Origin: Rhodanobacteraceae bacterium
GTDB taxonomy: Bacteria > Pseudomonadota > Gammaproteobacteria > Xanthomonadales > Ahniellaceae
Direction of reading: 5' to 3'
NCBI GenBank assembly: GCA_016708465.1
Contig: JADJFT010000002.1
Coordinates: 62,001-126,000 of the forward strand
DNA: 64,000 nucleotides
Part shown: positions 59,892-64,000 of the stretch, in pieces
How positions within the stretch are numbered: position 1 is the stretch's first letter
How the letters are laid out: every line of letters begins with the position of its first letter
Program-made: the position numbers and the translations under genes
Notes under the pieces: generated by a model
What the model was told of the DNA's origin: nothing
Seen by the model: only the letters and a program-made list of their open reading frames with translations
Databases searched by the model: none

Positions 59892-61064
59892 ATGCTCACC
59901 TCTTTCTTCCTCGCGCTGCGCGCCGGTGGCCTGAAGCCCGGCGTTGGCGAATACCTGACGCTGTTGCAAGCGGTTCGCGCTGGCCTTGCCGATCAGTCGA
60001 TCGAGCGATTTCATGCGCTGGCGCGGTTGGTGCTGGTGAAGGATGAGACCCAGTTTGATCGTTTCGATCGCATCTTCGGCCAGTACCTTGACGGCGTTGG
60101 CACAGTGTTCGCCGATCCGGCCGAGATTCCCGAGGAATGGCTGCAACAGCAAATGCAGCGCCTGCTCAGCGACGAGGAACGCGCGGCATTGCAGTCGCTC
60201 GGCAGCTTCGACGAACTGATGAAACAACTCGCCGAGCGCTTGAAGGAACAGAAAGGCCGGCACCAAGGCGGCAATCGCTGGATCGGAACCGGCGGCACCT
60301 CGCCATTCGGACATGGCGGCTACCACCCGGAAGGTGTGCGGATCGGCGGCCGTGGCGGTGCCCAGCGGGCGGTGAAAGTGTGGGAGCAACGCCAGTTCCG
60401 CAACCTCGATGACCAGGTCGAGCTCGGTACCCGCAACCTCAAGATCGCATTGCGCAAACTGCGTCGCTTTGCGCGCAATTCGGAACGCGAGGAATTCGAT
60501 CTCGAAAGCACCATCCGCGGCACTGCGCACAATGCCGGTTGGCTCGATATCCGCTACCGACGTGAACGCCACAACGCGATCCAGTTGATGGTCCTGTTCG
60601 ACATTGGTGGTTCGATGGACGAGCACATCAAACTCTGCGAGGAACTGTTCAGCGCCGCCCGCAGCGAGTTCAAGCATCTCGAACATTTCTACTTCCACAA
60701 CTTTCCGTATGAGCGGCTGTGGAAAGACAATCAGCGGCGTTACGGCGAGACGCACTCGACTTTCGACCTGATGCACAAATTCCCTGCCGACTGGCGTGTC
60801 GTCATCGTCGGCGACGCCAGCATGGCGGCTTACGAAATCAGTGAATCGGGCGGCAGCATCGAACACTGGAACGAAGAATCGGGGGCAACGTGGATGCAGC
60901 GCATCGTCGCGACCTGGCCGAAGCTGGTTTGGCTGAATCCGCTGCCCGAGCACACCTGGGACTGGACGCCAAGCATCCAGATGACTCGGCAACTCATCGG
61001 CGAGCGCATGTTTCCGCTGACCCTTGCCGGTTTCGACAAGGCGATTGCCGCGTTGCGGCGATAG
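59892..61064 (+). CDS. CoxE-like VWA-domain protein
   Basis: 390 residues from ATG 59892. The N-terminus is MLTSFFLALRAGGLKPGVGEYLTLLQAV. A middle linker is Gly-rich (GGTSPFGHGGYHPEG). The VWA domain from about 265 has LMVLFDIGGSMDEH (MIDAS D-x-G-x-S) and WRVVIVGDASMAAYE. It probably works with the MoxR ATPase at 54943. Confidence 0.85.
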   Translation: MLTSFFLALRAGGLKPGVGEYLTLLQAVRAGLADQSIERFHALARLVLVKDETQFDRFDRIFGQYLDGVGTVFADPAEIPEEWLQQQMQRLLSDEERAALQSLGSFDELMKQLAERLKEQKGRHQGGNRWIGTGGTSPFGHGGYHPEGVRIGGRGGAQRAVKVWEQRQFRNLDDQVELGTRNLKIALRKLRRFARNSEREEFDLESTIRGTAHNAGWLDIRYRRERHNAIQLMVLFDIGGSMDEHIKLCEELFSAARSEFKHLEHFYFHNFPYERLWKDNQRRYGETHSTFDLMHKFPADWRVVIVGDASMAAYEISESGGSIEHWNEESGATWMQRIVATWPKLVWLNPLPEHTWDWTPSIQMTRQLIGERMFPLTLAGFDKAIAALRR

Positions 61065-61101
61065 CTGATCAGGAGTTCGGAACGGCTGCCGCTTGCGCCG
61101 A

Positions 61102-61989
61102 TCAATCGCTCGCCCAACACACCCGATTGCGTCCAGCCGCCTTGGCCCGAAACAGTTCGGCATCGGCGGCCCGCATGAATTCGACACTAGCCTGATAACC
61201 GGGCCGCCATTGCACGACACCGATGCTGGCGGTGACGCGGCGCGCCACGCCGGCCGATTCTGGTCGCAGCGCTTCGATCGCTCGACGCAGCGCTTCGCTG
61301 TAGTCAACGGCCCTTTGCAACGTCGTGTTCGGCAGGATGACCGCGAATTCCTCGCCGCCAAGGCGGCCCGCGAAAAAACCGGCGAGCAGGGCGTTGCGGA
61401 TCACCGCCGCCACCGCGCGCAACACGTCGTCGCCGGCAAGATGACCGTGTTCATCGTTGATGCGCTTGAAGTGGTCGAGATCGACAAAGGCCAGTGACAG
61501 CGGTGCCCCGGAGTGCGCGGCGACCACCGTCTTCTCCAGCGCCTCGCGCCAGACTCGGCGGTTTGGTAGGCCAGTCAGGGCGTCGACCGTCGCTCGCTCG
61601 ACCATCGCCTGGTGGTACCGATCCTCCAGGCTTTCACGGCGCATGAATTTCAGCACGGCGTCGCCAACCGCGATCTGGTCGCCGTCGCGCAGTTCGACAC
61701 GCGTCACCGGCTCTTCATTGACCAGAGTCTGGTTGGTCGATCCGAGATCTTCGAGCAGGTACTGCGTGCCCTCGACAACGATGCGGCAATGCTGACGCGA
61801 CACGCTGGCGTGGGGAATCTGCAGGTCACAGCCCACTGACCGCCCGACCACCACGGCGGCGTCGCTGATCTCGATCTGCGCACCGACATTCTCGCCATGA
61901 ATCACGACGATGCGCGCACCAGGGCGGTTGCCGCTGTCGCCGAGGTTCAGGCGCAGGCGTTGTGTGGTTTGCGGATCGGGTCCGGACAT
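61102..61989 (-). CDS. FHA-GGDEF diguanylate cyclase
   Basis: 295 residues from ATG 61989. The FHA domain has VVVGRSVGCDLQIPHASVSRQHCRIVV and STNQTLVNEEPV. The GGDEF domain begins DALTGLPNRRVWREAL and has FVDLDHFKRINDEHGHLAGDDVL and the active site GRLGGEEF. No R-x-x-D inhibitory site is seen ahead of it. It would make c-di-GMP in response to a phosphoprotein, possibly a target of the nearby kinase. c-di-GMP commonly controls exopolysaccharide, so a link to the EPS locus is possible but not shown. Confidence 0.9.
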   Translation of the reverse strand: MSGPDPQTTQRLRLNLGDSGNRPGARIVVIHGENVGAQIEISDAAVVVGRSVGCDLQIPHASVSRQHCRIVVEGTQYLLEDLGSTNQTLVNEEPVTRVELRDGDQIAVGDAVLKFMRRESLEDRYHQAMVERATVDALTGLPNRRVWREALEKTVVAAHSGAPLSLAFVDLDHFKRINDEHGHLAGDDVLRAVAAVIRNALLAGFFAGRLGGEEFAVILPNTTLQRAVDYSEALRRAIEALRPESAGVARRVTASIGVVQWRPGYQASVEFMRAADAELFRAKAAGRNRVCWASD

Positions 61990-62051
61990 GGCCGAAAGTG
62001 TACGCGCTGTGCCGGCGGGCGGCGACCTGACCCGCCGACCCCAGTGCGCGA

Positions 62052-64000
62052 CTACTCGAAACCGTTCTTGAAAATCAGTGGAGTGGCGGTCACGGTGATG
62101 GTGGTGCCAGTCAGCACGCCGGTGTTGCTGGTGCTGTGCTCGTCCCATTCCCCGACCTGACCATTGCGGCTGGTCAATGGCTGGCCGCTGATCGGCGTAT
62201 CGATCCGCCAGCCGAGGAAATAGCTGCCGGCGGCCAGACCTGCCGGCACGCTGCCGATCAATGCCAGGGTGCGCTCGGCGTTGGCGTTCAGCGCGGCGGT
62301 ATCCAGCGTGGCAACCAGCGGATCGGCGTCGGAGATGAAGTTATCCACCGATAGCCGCAAGGCCACGCGGAAGCCCGCGGCATGGCCGGGACCTTCGTTG
62401 CGCAGACGCAGGCTGAGATTGACGGTGTCACCCGCTTGCACCGTAGTTGGACTCAGCAGTTGCGGCGCAGTAGCGGCTTGGCGTAGATCTGGCGCGATGC
62501 GGCGCAGCATTTCCATGCCCAGATCTCGATAGTCGGTCGCGCCTATCCGACTCTGCCGCAGAATCGAGGAATCGGTCTTGAGGTGTTTGCCCAGCACCAC
62601 CAGCACATACCAGTCGTTGCCGATGCGCAGCAGCGAGGAATCGGTAACCACATGAGTGCGGCCGAAGACGGTGCCCTTGGTGCCGCCTTTGGAATATTTC
62701 TCGTCAGCCTGCGGAAATAGCCCGTCCAGGGTGAGCGCGCCGGTTTCGCCCATGGCGTTGAGCGCATCGGTGCGACGCGAGGCATTGACCAGCGTACCGT
62801 TGGCGAAGGCCTCGTAGAGCAAGACCAGCGCGCGCGGCGTGGCGCTGTTCAAGCCCATGTCGTGAAACTGCTCCTCACCATCATCTTTGCAACTGGCCGG
62901 TATCGGCTGCGGGTTGAAGTAGTTGCTCAGCAGCCCATCGGCGGGCAGCGTTGCGCTGCAACCATCGGTGCTACCCAGTTCACGACGCCAATACACTTCA
63001 AGCGCCGATAGCGGCGCCTGCAGCATGCTGTTGGCTAGCGCAGTGGGTCGGGTGGATGACGCCTGGCAGCGACTGGAGAAATGACTGGGCACACACACGC
63101 CGCTGGGACACCATTGCCCACGCCAAGCCGACAGCCGATCCAGCTCAGCGATTGCGATCACCGGCCCCCAGCCTTGAGCGATGCCATCGAGGCCAGCCAG
63201 CCAATCGTTCAGCGAATAGCTCTGCCGTGCCAAGCCGCCGTCACGCAGTAACAGCGCGCCGGTGGCGGAGTTGTCCGACACCGTCATCATGCCCTGGGCA
63301 TAGTGTTCCAGCGTGAACGACCCTCCGCGGTTGACGCAACCCAGCCCTGGTGCATCTCTCGATTCCACCCACCATGGATCAAAGTTCTGGGCGCCACTGG
63401 TGAATGGAGTCGTTACCACTGGATCCACCAAGCCGAGGCCGGCATCGCGATACAAACGGAAATGAATGGGTACCTTGATCACTGACGCCAGTGGCAGCAA
63501 CTCGTCCTGACGCCAACCCACGCTTTGTCGCGTGCGCAGGTTCAAGCCAAACAGCCCGAGCACATCGCCACGGGCGACGTTCTGGTCGATGCCGGCAATG
63601 AAATTATCCAGCGTAGCGCCACGGCTCACTGGCAAATCGTCGCGCCGTATCGGCGCCACATCGACCAGTGCCGGTTGGCCGGGGCCCCACAACGCGTCGT
63701 AACGGAGCGTGCTGTCGCTCAGGTAATAGCGATTCAGTCCGATCAGGTGCGTGTGGGCATTGGCATAAGTGCTGTGCTGCACATTGATCGTACCCAGATT
63801 AAGCCCCAGGCCGGAGTGCTCGCCATCCCCGGTCGCCTGGGCCACCAGCACCGCAAAGCGGTAGTCGCCGAGCTCCGGATCGAGGTAGCGCTCGACAGCC
63901 AGCACCCGTCCGGCGGCCAAGCGTGGCAAGCTCGCATTGAAAATGGAACCCAGTTCAGTTTTCAGCAAATCGTAATAGAGCACGCTGCGCGGTTGGCCCG
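62052..64000 (-). CDS. Secreted serine hydrolase (class A beta-lactamase fold) with CARDB-like domain, N-terminus cut by window edge
   Basis: The frame is open to the right edge, so the start and probably a signal peptide are outside. The SxxK motif is in LPLASVIKVP, SDN in MTVSDNSATG and a KTG-like motif in KYSKGGTKG. A CARDB-type beta-sandwich follows (PTTVQAGDTVNLSLRLRNEGPGHAAGF, SVPAGLAAGSYFLGW). The end is PLIFKNGFE, matching the C-terminal motif of two other secreted proteins here. It is probably a secreted peptidase or esterase of the penicillin-binding superfamily; a true beta-lactamase is less likely. Confidence 0.8.
   Translation of the reverse strand, partial: GQPRSVLYYDLLKTELGSIFNASLPRLAAGRVLAVERYLDPELGDYRFAVLVAQATGDGEHSGLGLNLGTINVQHSTYANAHTHLIGLNRYYLSDSTLRYDALWGPGQPALVDVAPIRRDDLPVSRGATLDNFIAGIDQNVARGDVLGLFGLNLRTRQSVGWRQDELLPLASVIKVPIHFRLYRDAGLGLVDPVVTTPFTSGAQNFDPWWVESRDAPGLGCVNRGGSFTLEHYAQGMMTVSDNSATGALLLRDGGLARQSYSLNDWLAGLDGIAQGWGPVIAIAELDRLSAWRGQWCPSGVCVPSHFSSRCQASSTRPTALANSMLQAPLSALEVYWRRELGSTDGCSATLPADGLLSNYFNPQPIPASCKDDGEEQFHDMGLNSATPRALVLLYEAFANGTLVNASRRTDALNAMGETGALTLDGLFPQADEKYSKGGTKGTVFGRTHVVTDSSLLRIGNDWYVLVVLGKHLKTDSSILRQSRIGATDYRDLGMEMLRRIAPDLRQAATAPQLLSPTTVQAGDTVNLSLRLRNEGPGHAAGFRVALRLSVDNFISDADPLVATLDTAALNANAERTLALIGSVPAGLAAGSYFLGWRIDTPISGQPLTSRNGQVGEWDEHSTSNTGVLTGTTITVTATPLIFKNGFE

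Overview
The window looks like chromosomal DNA from a GC-rich gammaproteobacterium, most likely Lysobacterales (Xanthomonadales), possibly Rhodanobacteraceae. That placement is an inference. It rests on a WxcM-type fused ketoisomerase/acetyltransferase, a RAYT with its GTAG-type REP repeats, the AcnD/PrpF form of the methylcitrate cycle, and secreted proteins ending in a short F-x-(D/N)-(G/S)-F-E motif. No rRNA, tRNA or CRISPR array was found.

Layout. Positions 1-3300 hold the start of a redoxin gene, a Tyr-rich lipoprotein gene and an ABC exporter. Positions 3380-40058 form a large surface-polysaccharide locus, mostly on the minus strand. Its distal part carries a lasso-B2-like protease, a nucleotidyltransferase, glycosyltransferases, a Wzy-type polymerase, FkbM and other methyltransferases, an IS1595-like element with 8-bp target duplications, and the Wzx flippase. 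Its central part makes sugar nucleotides (DegT aminotransferase, WxcM-like enzyme, uronate epimerase, GalE, TviB-like dehydrogenase) and is threaded with REP repeats and a RAYT gene. Its proximal part is the assembly machinery: O-antigen-ligase-like protein, FecR-like protein, TPR and J-domain membrane proteins, Wzc tyrosine kinase, Wza, PHP phosphatase, a WecA-like initiating transferase, Fcl and Gmd. The expected product is a Wzy-dependent polymer that could include galactose, uronic acids, L-fucose and a 3-acetamido-3,6-dideoxyhexose.

Positions 40327-64000 are mostly housekeeping and signalling: a secreted RCC1-repeat protein, MnmG and a coupled GYF_2/pilin-like protein, then AcnD and PrpF separated by a toxin-antitoxin patch (VapBC-like, a gutted higB, an orphan higA). 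Next come Tex, a reeler-like secreted protein, MoxR, an FHA-GAF-PP2C phosphatase, a TPR Ser/Thr kinase, a CoxE-like VWA protein, an FHA-GGDEF protein and a secreted serine hydrolase that runs off the right edge.

About 20 genes carry one or two single-base frameshifts (about 26 in all, often at homopolymers), and nearly all lie left of 43 kb. Protein similarity continues cleanly across each break. Uncorrected assembly indels are the simplest reading, though real decay of the polysaccharide locus cannot be excluded. I label these genes 'pseudogene' and give the full reconstructed span.
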